Source: Welwitschia mirabilis
Taxonomy: Eukaryota > Gnetophyta > Gnetopsida > Welwitschiales
Length of the DNA stretch: 64,000 nt
NCBI GenBank assembly: GCA_051453625.1
Contig: JBOZIK010000001.1
Span: forward strand, 94,784,855 to 94,848,854
Reading direction: 5' to 3'
The translations under genes were made by a program, and so were the position numbers. Each line of letters begins with the position of its first letter. Within the stretch, counting starts at the first letter, position 1. Under the pieces are notes generated by a model. The model did no database searches. It was given only the letters and a program-made list of their open reading frames with translations, and was not told where the DNA came from. Shown here piece by piece: positions 23,118-34,290 of this stretch.

Positions 23118-23300
23118 AAGAAGGTTAGTTTTATTTATAAATTTACAAGGTAAAAATCCTTCTTTATTAGATGTATATTCTACATATAAGGCATGACAAT
23201 AACATTCAAGAGTTTTAAATAAAGTTAATGGTAAATTCTCTAAATGTTTCACTCCTAAAAAATATTTAAAATCAATTAAAAAAACTAAAAAAGAAAGCAT
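23118..23300 (-). pseudogene. Element H: integrase fragment (tentative)
   Basis: The minus-strand frame from 23300 reads LFKTLECYCHALYVEYTSNK, then EGFLPCKFINKTNLL before a 25-base assembly gap (23093-23117). The GFLPC block and its spacing from the preceding tyrosine-histidine pair match the post-core integrase segment of A (SLGFLPCELIY) and B (SLGFSLYELMY). Its distance to the post-pol fragment at 19131-19560 is similar to that in B. The match is short and other readings are possible. Confidence 0.35.
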
Positions 23301-23929
23301 GGTATATATGAAAATGGATTATAGAAGGGCCTTTATCATCAAACAAAGCATTTTTATAGAATTAAAGTATTGTTTAGGGTAGTAGAATGCATTGGATTCT
23401 TTTAGCAAGTAGTTCAATCCTCTAGTTTTGATCCTTACTAAGTATAATGAAGCATACATGTAGAAAAATGAGCTAAAAATACCTTCTTTAATGAAGGATC
23501 CTTTTCTCCCATTAATTTTTCCTAAAAATCAGTAATAGAACAAAGAAGAAATAGAAGAATGATATAAAGGAAGAGAGAGAAAGTAAAAGAACTCAATGTT
23601 TGAGTTGAAAAATGAACTATAAATGAAATTCATGAGAAATACCATGATAGATGGAGTAAGAAGACAAATTCAAAAGGCCTACCCTATGATGCAATGAGTT
23701 GAAAACACAAACCAAAATTGCAATTGAAAGTTGAATATAATTCAAGGCAAAAATGGGGTGGCAATAGTGGAACTAGGTAATGGCATTAATTATTTGCAAA
23801 GGAAGAAATTTTAGTTTAACTAAGGACTAGAAGGTGACATAATAGGAGAGTTGATCTTGTGAGAATAATGAAATTGAGATAAGGGTTATAAGTTTTTTAT
23901 AGAAATGAAGAATTGCCTAATTTCATTAG
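23301..23929. other. Unassigned AT-rich sequence with a leader-like stretch
   Basis: On the minus strand 23910-23890 reads ctataaaaaac, a TATA-like site. About 300 bases further left is a pyrimidine-rich stretch (ctctctcttcctttatatc). This looks like an LTR promoter and leader, but I found no paired copy. Confidence 0.3.
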
Positions 23930-25050
23930 AAGCTTAAATTTATTGATCATGATTAAGGCATGGATCCTCATTTTACAACAAACGTAATTATTTTTTTAAA
24001 TGTAGTTTCTCATTAAATGGGATGGTAAAAGTGGTAATGAAAATGGGTGAAACAAATGTAAAATGCAATGGGAAATAAAATTTAACTATAAATCTTATGA
24101 ATGCAAAAGATAAAATACCTAGGTTAATGGCTATTTTATTAAATCTTTTATTAATTTCATTTTTATTTTAATGGATTAAAAGGTCATGCAAGTAAGATAT
24201 TCAATAAGTAATTTAGAAGAATTCAAAAATTAGTAAGAAAATTTTAAAGTACAAATGTTAAGAAAAGAAAATAGATAATCTCAAATTCTCATCTTTTATC
24301 TTCAAAATTTATCTTTTTAACAATCACACGTATTATTATTTCAAGCATTTAGATCATATTAAGCAACTAGTATCATGAAATGTTCTTCTAAGAGAATTAA
24401 TCATGTTATTTTTTAAAGAAATTAGTGCTATAAATTATCAAGTATCTATAGCCTAATGCAGTTAATAATGTTATAAGTAGATTATTAGAGATATATTATT
24501 AGTGAGTGTTCATAGCCCTGATGTAGTTCACTAAACCCAATAAATTAATCAATAATAAAATGTACTTTTGAAAAAGAAATTATATATTTTCTTTCAATTC
24601 TACTTCTCATATTTATCAATTTTTATGCGCATAAGTGGGATGAGTGGCTTATTAACCTAATTAAAAAATATTTATTCCTATAAAATGTTTGAAAATAAAA
24701 ATATAGTATGAAAATAGAGTCCACCTTTTTTCATTCATATTTTTCAAAATTGAAGACTTTAAGTAAAATTAAACTTAATAAGATAACTTAAAAATAAGCA
24801 TAACCTTTTATTGAATAATACAAGTGCACTTAAGTTCTATCTAACTTTTTGGTGACAAGATGATCACTTATTAGTGGTTTATTTGTTAAGGACCATAAAC
24901 CAGGTTCATTACATCTTATGAGCTCATGGATGCATGGAAGGAATAGATGATGTGTGGTTAATGAAATGATTTAGAAATGGAGTGGACGTGAGGAAATGAT
25001 GTTTAGGATTTTTGTAAATAAAACATCCTTAAGTATTAATTGGTTTATTG
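23930..25050 (-). repeat. Left arm of an inverted repeat with 29780-30870
   Basis: The reverse complement of this stretch aligns with the interior of element D at 29780-30870. Shared blocks include ctaataagtgatc/cattaataagtgatta, gttagatagaactta/ctagatagaactta, aagttatcttatta in both, and ttaattaggttaataa/ttaattaggctaatga. Both arms are diverged. The left arm lies outside D. Confidence 0.65.
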
Positions 25051-25155
25051 TGATTTAAAAGGTGCTATCACAAGGAGGTTTTTGAATCTCATTCAAAAAG
25101 GTAGGTTTAAAATATTTCTATTATGAGGCTTAAAACGTTAATTATTTAAATAGAA

Positions 25156-25160
25156 CATAG
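25156..25160. repeat. Target-site duplication of element D (left)
   Basis: The bases catag are repeated exactly at 45693-45697, just outside the other LTR of D. Confidence 0.85.
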
Positions 25161-27300
25161 TGTTTACATTAAAAATTAACATTCTAAGCAAGTATATTTG
25201 ATCATATTACATAGAGAAATACATTAAACTCATTAATTTATCATAAAGTGGAGTATTTTACCTTTCTATCATATTTCGTGTAAATATAAACACTCTTCTA
25301 ATTTAATAGGTTCATTGCCATAATTTGCAGAGAATTTCATAAAGTGAAGAAGTCCTAACAAATAATGCTAATGTGACTATTCAGATCCACTAATTCAAAT
25401 GGTATTTTAAGGTAAAATTAGTTAAATATCATGTTCCTACATTCTTTTGGGAAGTTCATAAAATTGTACTTACAGGCTAAGTTAGGTGTTGATCTAGAAA
25501 AAACCATCAAACTCAATGATACATGGTAGAAGTAGAAAATGACATGTTGTAGTGACAAGTGATAATAATGAGGATAATGATGTAAAGAACATATGACATG
25601 AAATCCACTAGTAGCTACATCATTAGTCAAAGGACATATCATCACTTTTCTTGCATTAGAATACAAAGAATCCTCGTTTAATACTACATGTCATAATTTG
25701 TATCTTTCTTCTTAAGTAACAGCCTAAATGTTATCCCCCTTATATAACCCTCTATCAACAACATCTTGAAAACGTTTTCCAAGCCTTCCCTCATTTATAA
25801 AAGGGCCTTGAACATTTGTTTCAATGAATCTTTTTTTTTGGTTAGCAAAACATCATGGGAATACTTAAAGTATTAATATATCATGGCATTCTAAACACCT
25901 CCTTGAAGAGAAAGGTTGTTCTAAGGATGCTTGAGGAGTCCATTTAACTTTACATCTCTTTATTTACTTAATGTACCTTTTAACTTTTAATACAAGATTA
26001 TCTATTCATTTTTCATTGTTAATGCACATTACTCTAGTATTAGAAATATTTACATGTGACTAATTGTTATTTTTTAAAATAGTTGTTCATTCTTTTATTA
26101 TTAATTTATAGTAATTTGGTATTAGTAATCCTTTGATGAGACTACTTCATTATCAAGTTCTTTCATTACTAAGTGAGTTTTTTTAATGTTACCTCTGTGA
26201 TTTGTAGTCACTATCATTTGATGGATCTTGTGCATAATTATTCATGCTTTCCCTGCTTGTGAAGTGCTATGAAGGATTAGAGAGACTAAATAACTTAAAA
26301 AAGCTCATGTGGTGGATGAGGTTATACTACCATGCTTGAGGATTAATGACTTGATAATCTTNNNNNNNNNNNNNNNNNNNNNNNNNNNNNNNNNNNNNNN
26401 NNNNNNNNNNNNNNNNNNNNNNNNNNNNNNNNNNNNNNNNNNNNNNNNNNNNNNNNNNNNNNNNNNNNNNNNNNNNNNNNNNNNNNNNNNNNNNNNNNNN
26501 NNNNNNNNNNNNNNNNNNNNNNNNNNNNNNNNNNNNNNNNNNNNNNNNNNNNNNNNNNNNNNNNNNNNNNNNNNNNNNNNNNNNNNNNNNNNNNNNNNNN
26601 NNNNNNNNNNNNNNNNNNNNNNNNNNNNNNNNNNNNNNNNNNNNNNNNNNNNNNNNNNNNNNNNNNNNNNNNNNNNNNNNNNNNNNNNNNNNNNNNNNNN
26701 NNNNNNNNNNNNNNNNNNNNNNNNNNNNNNNNNNNNNNNNNNNNNNNNNNNNNNNNNNNNNNNNNNNNNNNNNNNNNNNNNNNNNNNNNNNNNNNNNNNN
26801 NNNNNNNNNNNNNNNNNNNNNNNNNNNNNNNNNNNNNNNNNNNNNNNNNNNNNNNNNNNNNNNNNNNNNNNNNNNNNNNNNNNNNNNNNNNNNNNNNNNN
26901 NNNNNNNNNNNNNNNNNNNNNNNNNNNNNNNNNNNNNNNNNNNNNNNNNNNNNNNNNNNNNNNNNNNNNNNNNNNNNNNNNNNNNNNNNNNNNNNNNNNN
27001 NNNNNNNNNNNNNNNNNNNNNNNNNNNNNNNNNNNNNNNNNNNNNNNNNNNNNNNNNNNNNNNNNNNNNNNNNNNNNNNNNNNNNNNNNNNNNNNNNNNN
27101 NNNNNNNNNNNNNNNNNNNNNNNNNNNNNNNNNNNNNNNNNNNNNNNNNNNNNNNNNNNNNNNNNNNNNNNNNNNNNNNNNNNNNNNNNNNNNNNNNNNN
27201 NNNNNNNNNNNNNNNNNNNNNNNNNNNNNNNNNNNNNNNNNNNNNNNNNNNNNNNNNNNNNNNNNNNNNNNNNNTTTAGTTCACAGTACTAACATAAACA
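25161..27300 (+). repeat. Element D 5' LTR, with a 913-base gap
   Basis: This aligns with 44182-45692. N fill 26362-27274, but the other LTR has only about 242 bp at this place (45425-45666), so the true LTR is about 1.5 kb. A TATA box lies at 25796-25803. Confidence 0.85.
25796..25803 (+). promoter_or_regulatory. TATA box in D 5' LTR
   Basis: tataaaag followed by ggcc. The counterpart in the 3' LTR (44859-44868) reads tataaaaaag. It is on the same strand as the element. Confidence 0.6.
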
Positions 27301-27305
27301 AATTT

Positions 27306-27324
27306 TGATGCCATTACTGAGGAT
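27306..27324 (+). other. Element D primer-binding site (tRNA-Asp type)
   Basis: tgatgccattactgaggat against the Athila/Tat site TGGCGCCGTTGCCGGGGAT. The differences are all G-to-A or C-to-T. It follows the aacataaaca end of the 5' LTR after five bases. Confidence 0.8.
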
Positions 27325-28179
27325 ATTGGCATGATAGTTTTTTAAGAGTGCATGATTTTATTCTTGTAATTTCTAGTTAGTTTTATTTTTTAGTATTACA
27401 TACTAGTCCTTTCTCCAATGATACCCAAATAGATCCTTTTTTTTTTTTTTTTCTGCTTTGATGTATTTATTTCTTTCTTTCTAGTGGTGAGTACTAGTTC
27501 TCTTCTAGTGAAACCTGAGCTAGTTTAAGTTTTTATCTAGTTTTTTCACTCTAATCTAAGATATACTTATTTATTTAATAATTTGAATTATAGGTGTAAA
27601 AATTTTTCATAGGTTTCAATTAGGATTGTGATTTTAAAATGAAAAAACTAGATTCAAACATTAACATTGTTGTGTGTTTTGTATTTTGTTTGTTTTCTAT
27701 AATTTTATTTCTATAATTTTTAGTTCTATTATATTTTTATTTCTACTATTAAAATTAAAAAATATTTAGGGTTTATTTTCATACATTGTATTTTTCAAGT
27801 TGTAGTTGATTTTGTTTTTATTAAGATTTTCTGAGACCCTACAATGTGAATCATTTTGCACAGAGTCAAATGTAACCTTTATACTTTCTAAAACTATTCT
27901 CTTTAAAATAACTAATACCACAACCTTATTAGACTAGTGTCATTTACCTTCTTGCTTAAAAACTCTTCAAAGTTTTATCATAACCTCTCTTAAATCCTCT
28001 AAGACTTTTTTGATATCAAGCCTCTTTTGAAATCTTAAAAAGTTAAGAAAACATATCTTATAGTGAATTATATTGATCATTTTTCAAAACTAAACATGCA
28101 TTGGATACATATTCAATTTGAAATACCTTATAAACTATAGCCTAGCTATGAAAATTGTGAAAATTCGTATAACATTCCT
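27325..28179 (+). other. Element D leader
   Basis: AT-rich, non-coding, with a run of 16 T at 27437-27452. The first faint gag-like segments appear after about 27830. Confidence 0.45.
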
Positions 28180-29308
28180 TATTGTTCTCAATGTAAATAA
28201 ACTATAAATGGTGATACTTACTATAAGAAAATTTTAGGGAACTATCTTCAATATAATCCATGTCATTTAAAACCTTAAAATACATTTAATGCTAGGAAAA
28301 CCTTAGAATAATATCTTGAAAGCCTAAAACTTCCTCCATAGGTAGATCATTCTGTTTATAATTCTAAGTTTGAGAATCCCTATTTTAAATAAGGAAAGTT
28401 TTATTTCAGGTGTTTCACCATCCCTTATAACTCTTATCCTTTGTTTTTCTATCAATATTATTCATTATTTGATTAATACCATCCATCTTCCTACACTTAA
28501 AAAATCTCATTACCTTTCATAGAATATACTTTAGAGAGATTCTTAGAGGATACTATGTAAATCTATTTCAACATTTCTCAATAAGCTTTACATTCTTTAA
28601 AATAAAATGTTGAAGAAATAATGGGATCTCAAAAGTGAACTATGGTAAATCTTGAGAAAATTATTTAATAGGAACCCAAACCCATGACAAAATTACTAGT
28701 ATTCTTAACCAATAACAAGAGAATGATCTTCCTATATTCCATGAAAATATGAGTCTTAAAAATCTATAAAGAAATAAGGATATTAAAATTAGTAATTCCT
28801 AAGCCATAACCTTTAGGAGTGATGAAAAAACCCATGACAAAATCCATAAGGACCTTTACCTTAAAAGTGCTATAGAGAGTGAGCAATTATGTGCAAGTAG
28901 CTATACTCTAGAGTGGTATTAAATACATCAGATGATGAGAAAGCATCAAAAGCTCAGAAACCATTTAAGAAAAGTAAAAACTTTGAGAGTTATAAAACTA
29001 AGGATGAATTAATAACTAAGATTAATAAGAAAGATAATAATAAAAAAATCGTTCTTTAACCATTATCACTTATGCAACCACATGAGGAAGAATTCCCTAA
29101 CAATCTTAATGAGGCAAAGAACATTACCAAAAATCCATTCATAATCCATCCTATGAAGAACCTATTTTTCAATAATATCTTAAATCAATATGTCACTTTT
29201 ATCTTTATGTTCTAAGTAAGATCCATGCTTAATGATGAAAATAAATCCTCTTTAGATTTGGAATCATTTTCTGCTAATCTTATTAATGAACATTTACTTC
29301 TTCAATAA
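28180..29308 (+). pseudogene. Element D gag, decayed
   Basis: Between about 28330 and 28680 one frame, with stops, reads PFIEYTLERFLEDTM and a few residues later ALHSLK*NVEEIMG. This resembles the segment of Athila/Tat gag proteins after the nucleocapsid region. A second stretch, 28904-29308, has 134 codons with only two internal stops. It opens YSRVVLNTSDDEKASKAQKP and stays charged, as in the linker after the LRSGK motif of these gag proteins. The stops are TAA at two places where Glu or Gln codons would fit. No zinc knuckle is certain. Confidence 0.5.
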
Positions 29309-29779
29309 TCTCTAAATCATTTCTATCTTCTTCTCAAAATGATGACTTGCAAAATCATTAAATAAATATAAATAAGCTAAAATATGGAATATTTATGATT
29401 TTAAACATATAAATCTTTCTTCTTGTACTAATGTTCTTTCTAATTTCATGGACTCTTTCATAAAGGTCTACATTAATTTTATTCTAGTTCAAAATGCTTT
29501 ACAAAGTTTTAAATCATTAAATCTTTGCATGCATTACACTTTTAAGCCTTCATACATGCATCACCTTGGAAAATCTCTTTCAAATTTTAGTTTTATTTTA
29601 TTCTTTTAGATTAGGTTTTTCTTTAAGGGTAGATTTTCCTTTTAGGATAGATTTAGGTTTAAAAAATAAAATTGCTAAGAACATTTGTGCTTAATGGCCT
29701 TTCTCATTTAAAACCACTAAAGCATTAACACCTATACAATCATCACCTTAAACATTTTGATTTAGGAAATTACAAATAT

Positions 29780-30870
29780 CATTCATGACATAGAATAAAT
29801 TACCATCATCTTAAACATCATCACTAAGCCCTTCCACTTTGGCACTATACAATAAAGTTTATTAACCACACTCCTCTTCCATTTATCCTTGAGTTTTTAA
29901 AATTAAATGATCCTAGTCAATGGCTCAAAATAAATAAATCATTAATAAGTGATTAGCTTATTATTATAAACTAGATAGAACTTAATTTTACTTATAATAT
30001 TCAAGAAAAGGCTTTACTGATTTTCTAAGTTATCTTATTATGATTAGTATCACTTGAGGTCTTTTAATTAGGAAATGTGGTTGAAAATGATGAATCTAGT
30101 TTTATACTATGTTAATGATTTTCAAGACATTTTTTTGGAAATAATATTTATCTTAATTAGGCTAATGATCCATTCATGTGTATTAAAATTTATTAAATAT
30201 GAAAAGGATTTATTAAAATAAAATGAAATGTATTCTCTTTAAAAATCACATTATCTATTGATTAGTCAAAAAGTGGATTTAGTTAACTACATTAGAGCTA
30301 TAAATGCTTAATGGAAATGCAGCTTTATTGATCTATTTTATGATATATTCAACTACATTAAGGCTATAAATGCACACTGGCAACGTAATGCTAACTTCTT
30401 CATAAAGAAAAAATGCTTAATCTTGTTAGAAGAATATCTCATAATACTAGATCCCAATTTAATTAAAATTCTTGAAGCAAGAAACATATATGATTATAGA
30501 AAAGGCAAAAAAAAACAAAAAGAAAAAGGCGGGATTTGAATATTCTTTTGTATTTACTTACTTTGAGTACTTCAAGATTTTCTTAACTAATTTTTTGAAT
30601 TTTATAGGTTTATTTAGAGGATATCTTATTTGTTTAACATTGTAATCTATTTAAATAAATATAAAATTCACAAAAATTTCAATAAAGTGTCCATTAATTT
30701 AGGTCTTATGTCTTTTACATCCATAGGTATTTGGATTAGTTTGCATTTTCATTCCCCTAAATTACAAATAAAATCTCTCATCATAATAATCTTTCATCAT
30801 ATAGTTAAAATTTTCATCCCATTTCTACTCTGGTCATTCACCATTTAATTTAGTGTGTAACATCAACAAT
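29780..30870 (+). repeat. Right arm of the inverted repeat with 23930-25050
   Basis: See the left arm. This copy lies inside D, between its gag and the point where B inserted. Confidence 0.65.
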
Positions 30871-31166
30871 TATCATTTTGACTGATAAACCATTTCATAA
30901 ACATTCATTTATAAAATTTCAAAATAGTTGATGCCATTTCTACTATCACATGATACTACCATCCATTTTTAGTTTTTACCTCTAAACTCTTTTACAATAA
31001 TATCCATCTTATTTACAGCTTATTAGATTTTGGTTTTTTGATTTTTTAGAAACTAACTATAATACATTTTAAATCATAACATTTCATTTTCACCTTAAAT
31101 CTCATTTTCCTTGCCTTTACAATAATCTTAATTTGTAAAACTAGTGATTGATCATTATTTCTTAGA

Positions 31167-31200
31167 GTATTGCATTTTTTTTTTTTTTTTGTGTATTGCA
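31167..31200. repeat. Run of 16 T flanked by an 8-bp direct repeat
   Basis: gtattgca at 31167-31174 and again at 31193-31200, with the T run and gt between them. The pattern could be the trace of an oligo(A) insertion with target duplication, or replication slippage. Confidence 0.6.
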
Positions 31201-31289
31201 TTATAGTGTTTTCAAGTGTGTACTAGTTTAAAAATTTTTCATTGTAGTTTTTCTTAGGTAATTATGTTAAATTAATTATTTATCCTTTG

Positions 31290-31294
31290 TATGA
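31290..31294. repeat. Target-site duplication of element B (left)
   Basis: The bases tatga are repeated exactly at 43884-43888. Confidence 0.88.
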
Positions 31295-32494
31295 TGTTAC
31301 AGACTGTATTTGTGTAAATGTCATATTCTTAAGAAAATCTTCAAAATCACAAAGATATATATTATAAAATATAATATACTAATATAGATGGAAGTGGACC
31401 CAAATGCCATAATTTATCAAAGGCACAGGTGAGAAGAAAGAGGATTAATTTTAATGAAATATTTTTTTATTTTATTTAAGTATAATAAAAATAAATAATA
31501 ATGTAAGAAGAATGCAAAGAAAACACACTATATAAATGAAATGCAAAGCTATTCTAAATGCAGTATCTACTAAATTATCAAATTAACTTGTCATAGAGAT
31601 AAGTCTTATATAAACTAGATTAATCAAGGAAAATGATTACTAAATCCTAATCAACATAAGCTATTAATCACATCGAACAAACTATAAAAACATACAATGT
31701 TAATATATGAAATGGAAACTATAATGCAACTACTCTAATGGTTTCAATCTTAATAAAGGTTACCTTCATGATCTATATCATAAATAAAGCTATCACAAAA
31801 TCATAAGCAATATAAACTATAAGGAGATGTACATAACAAAGGGTATAAAAAAGAAAATAGATTTTTTATTATATTTAAACCAACATCTATGTTACAAAGT
31901 AGAAACATCTCAGTGGAGGATACATATCCCAACACCAAGGAAGATATCTTTTTGCAATAAAAATAGATGAATCTCCTATACTTCAATCTCCTATCATGAA
32001 AATTTTTAATGAAAAATAAAATGAAATTGAAGTTAAGGATAAAGGAGGTATTTATTATAAATAACACTGTAAAAATAATAAATACTAAGAGATGTTATCT
32101 TGCNNNNNNNNNNNNNNNNNNNNNNNGTTTGAATGTAACAGGAGATGATGCCTCATTATATAAGATTCACATCAGCTACCAGTTTGATCTAGTAAGTATC
32201 TTAATCATCATAACTTCTTTTATCATCCATACTATCATCCAGATGATATGGTAAATGATAGGCTTCATAAGAATTTTTCTTATATCAGATTAGCATCTTT
32301 AATTATAAGATTTCTACTTCAGATAGGAAGTATTGCAATTATCTTAAATGCCAACAAATGTAATAAAGATTACACGTTTTTGTAACATTTATCTTAGCTC
32401 TTAATTATCATTAAAACTAATCATACATCTATCTAATACCCTACAAAACTACTTAAAATACCCTATTAAATACATATAATTTAGTAGTGTAATA
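31295..32494 (-). repeat. Element B 3' LTR
   Basis: On the plus strand it runs from tgttacagactg to gtgtaata (the CA end decayed to TA), aligning with 42643-43883 and with the LTR of C (45967-47246). A 23-base gap lies at 32104-32126. Confidence 0.88.
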
Positions 32495-32510
32495 TAGCCT
32501 TGCACTTAGC
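32495..32510 (-). other. Element B polypurine tract, decayed
   Basis: The minus strand reads gctaagtgcaaggcta against the better-kept actaagtagggggcta of C (47247-47262). Confidence 0.5.
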
Positions 32511-32900
32511 CTAATTAATTCAAGAACCAGACAAATAACCATGATTTCAAACCAAATTGACTTAAAGATAAATCAACTAGGTTACTATAAAATAAACTTA
32601 AAATTATCATCATGTAGGATAGAAATGTTAAAAATAGATAACTGGACATTTCACCTATGTAGAATATGTGGTCATACTATCATCTTGTTCATTGTCTAAA
32701 TGATGTAGGAAATGGTAAACTAAAAAAATATTCTTAAAAAATAGAAGCTATGAAATTTTTTTTAGAAAGTTAAATATTAAAGTATAACAAACTTAACAGC
32801 CCTCCACTTAAATGTATATCATATCATAAAAATAATTATGTATAACATAAAATATTATCATCATGAAATATCTTAATAATATGTAAATGATGTGTACAAT
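32511..32900 (-). other. Element B 3' untranslated stretch
   Basis: Non-coding. It aligns with 47263-47640 in C, including a near-palindromic catcttgttcattgtctaaatg region. Confidence 0.5.
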
Positions 32901-34290
32901 ATCTCAAAAATAAAAGTGGACATAATAATGATACTCATAAGATGATGTATATATAAAATCATGAGGTTTTAATATAATCCATGAAGGAAAGATAAGTAAT
33001 ACAATATAATAAAATCACTTTTATTGTCATGCAAAAATAAACCCCCGGTGTGCTACAGACTCGGGTGCAGGTGGAAAAGATAGAGAATGCTCAATATCTG
33101 AAGGGAAATGATGGTTAAGAATTATCATGATGGAATGTGTGGTCTTATCTCTCTATGATCAGACTACCTTTGGGATGTCAACTGTACCACCATTTTTAAT
33201 GCATAATATGTAATCATGTACATCTATTAGTTACTCCTTTATGTGTTTCACTCTCCTCTTCATAGTAGATGTCCTCTACTATAGCTTAGTAAAGCCTAAA
33301 TCCATAGTCTCTCTAAGGTCCTATGCTATGTCTATCAGGAGAGCCTATATTTGCTCAACGATAATGCCAATTGCAAATCTCTATCCCTGAGGTCTCTTTG
33401 GATCTTCTATAACCTGAAGGCTCATGTCCTGTAAGTAGAGAGCTGAAGTTTAAAGATGTGTAAGCTATTACTCACTCATAGGCTCAAGTATACCAAAGCA
33501 TCTAAAAATAGCTGAGAAAAGACATGGATATTTCAGAGTCTAAATGTGACTAGCCTCAATCATTGTCCTAAGTCTCCTTCAAATAAAAGTTGATAAATCC
33601 ATCTACTCCTCTTGTTTAAGCACCGCTAGCATTTGAAGATGAACTATCATGGCATGACTTTTGTGGAAGGTAGGGCTAATGTTATAGATTAATCCTCTAT
33701 GTATAATCTAATAGGTAGGTAATAAACATATCATTAAAACTCCTCACCTATCAATAGTAACATCAACTGATATATCTAATGTTGTGCCATAAGAACTACA
33801 ATCCTCTGTACCTCTAGATGAGTAAATGTGTGTACTTCTAATATCACCTAACTCAATAACCATAGTAATGTAGCTTAGGAGAATAGATATCTCATAGCTG
33901 TGGATCATATCTATAATCATGTTAACTAGATAGTCACAAGCATCAAACCTCCACTCAATGTGTATCATGTCATAAATGTCTCTAGTCTTGAAGGCATAAT
34001 AAACTTCATGTGCATCTACTATCCATCTAAGTATAAATATATCAATCTTTGATCTACCTCTTGTTCGATCCTACTCATAAAATCTCAAAAGTATCTCTCT
34101 ACATGGATAGAAACTAACTAAATTAACATGGATTAAGCCTATCGAGGTGGTGGATGCATGAGCTCTGCACACTCAATTACATTTGGGACTAGTGGATCCA
34201 CTTCCAACTCAAATAGCTTAGCCTTAGTCTTAACCTGTCTAGCTCATCATGTGTGTAATCTAACTAATAAAAAATGTAAAGCACATCACA
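32901..34290 (-). pseudogene. Element B post-pol frame: plant-transposon-protein/env-like, decayed
   Basis: The protein's function is unknown. On the minus strand I read, in order: ELEVDPLVPNVIECAELMH near 34220-34160; YYAFKTRDIYDMIHIEWRF inside the open frame 33968-33744; HAMIVHLQMLAVLKQEE; MDLSTFI*RRLRTMIEASHI; and YPCLFSAIFRCFGILEP near 33530-33480. The C-terminal region beyond is Lys/Arg/Glu-rich and coil-like. C has the same blocks, so this was a real protein. The spacing of a helical block before a (K/L)-Y-P-x-L-x-x-x-I-x-x-x-F-G-(I/V) block resembles PF20167 'putative plant transposon protein', also suspected in F. It occupies the env-like position of Athila elements. No signal peptide or membrane segment is clear. 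Confidence 0.55.

Larger units (their letters stand above)
29309..31289 (+). other. Element D non-coding interior, including the right inverted-repeat arm
   Basis: No pol motif was found on either strand. 29780-30870 is the inverted counterpart of 23930-25050. From 31167 to 31200 a run of 16 T is flanked by the direct repeat gtattgca. The 72-codon frame at 30630-30848 is hydrophobic, shows no homology I know, and is probably chance. Confidence 0.5.

Noticed and set aside
26309-27292. A 327-codon frame over 26362-27274
   Set aside because: It consists almost only of N inside an LTR.
30630-30848. 72-codon hydrophobic plus-strand frame in the interior of D
   Set aside because: It lies in the inverted-repeat segment, shows no conserved counterpart in the other arm, and has the composition of random AT-rich DNA.
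33744-33968. Open 74-codon frame considered as a separate small gene
   Set aside because: It lies in order with other blocks of the B post-pol frame and is best seen as part of it.
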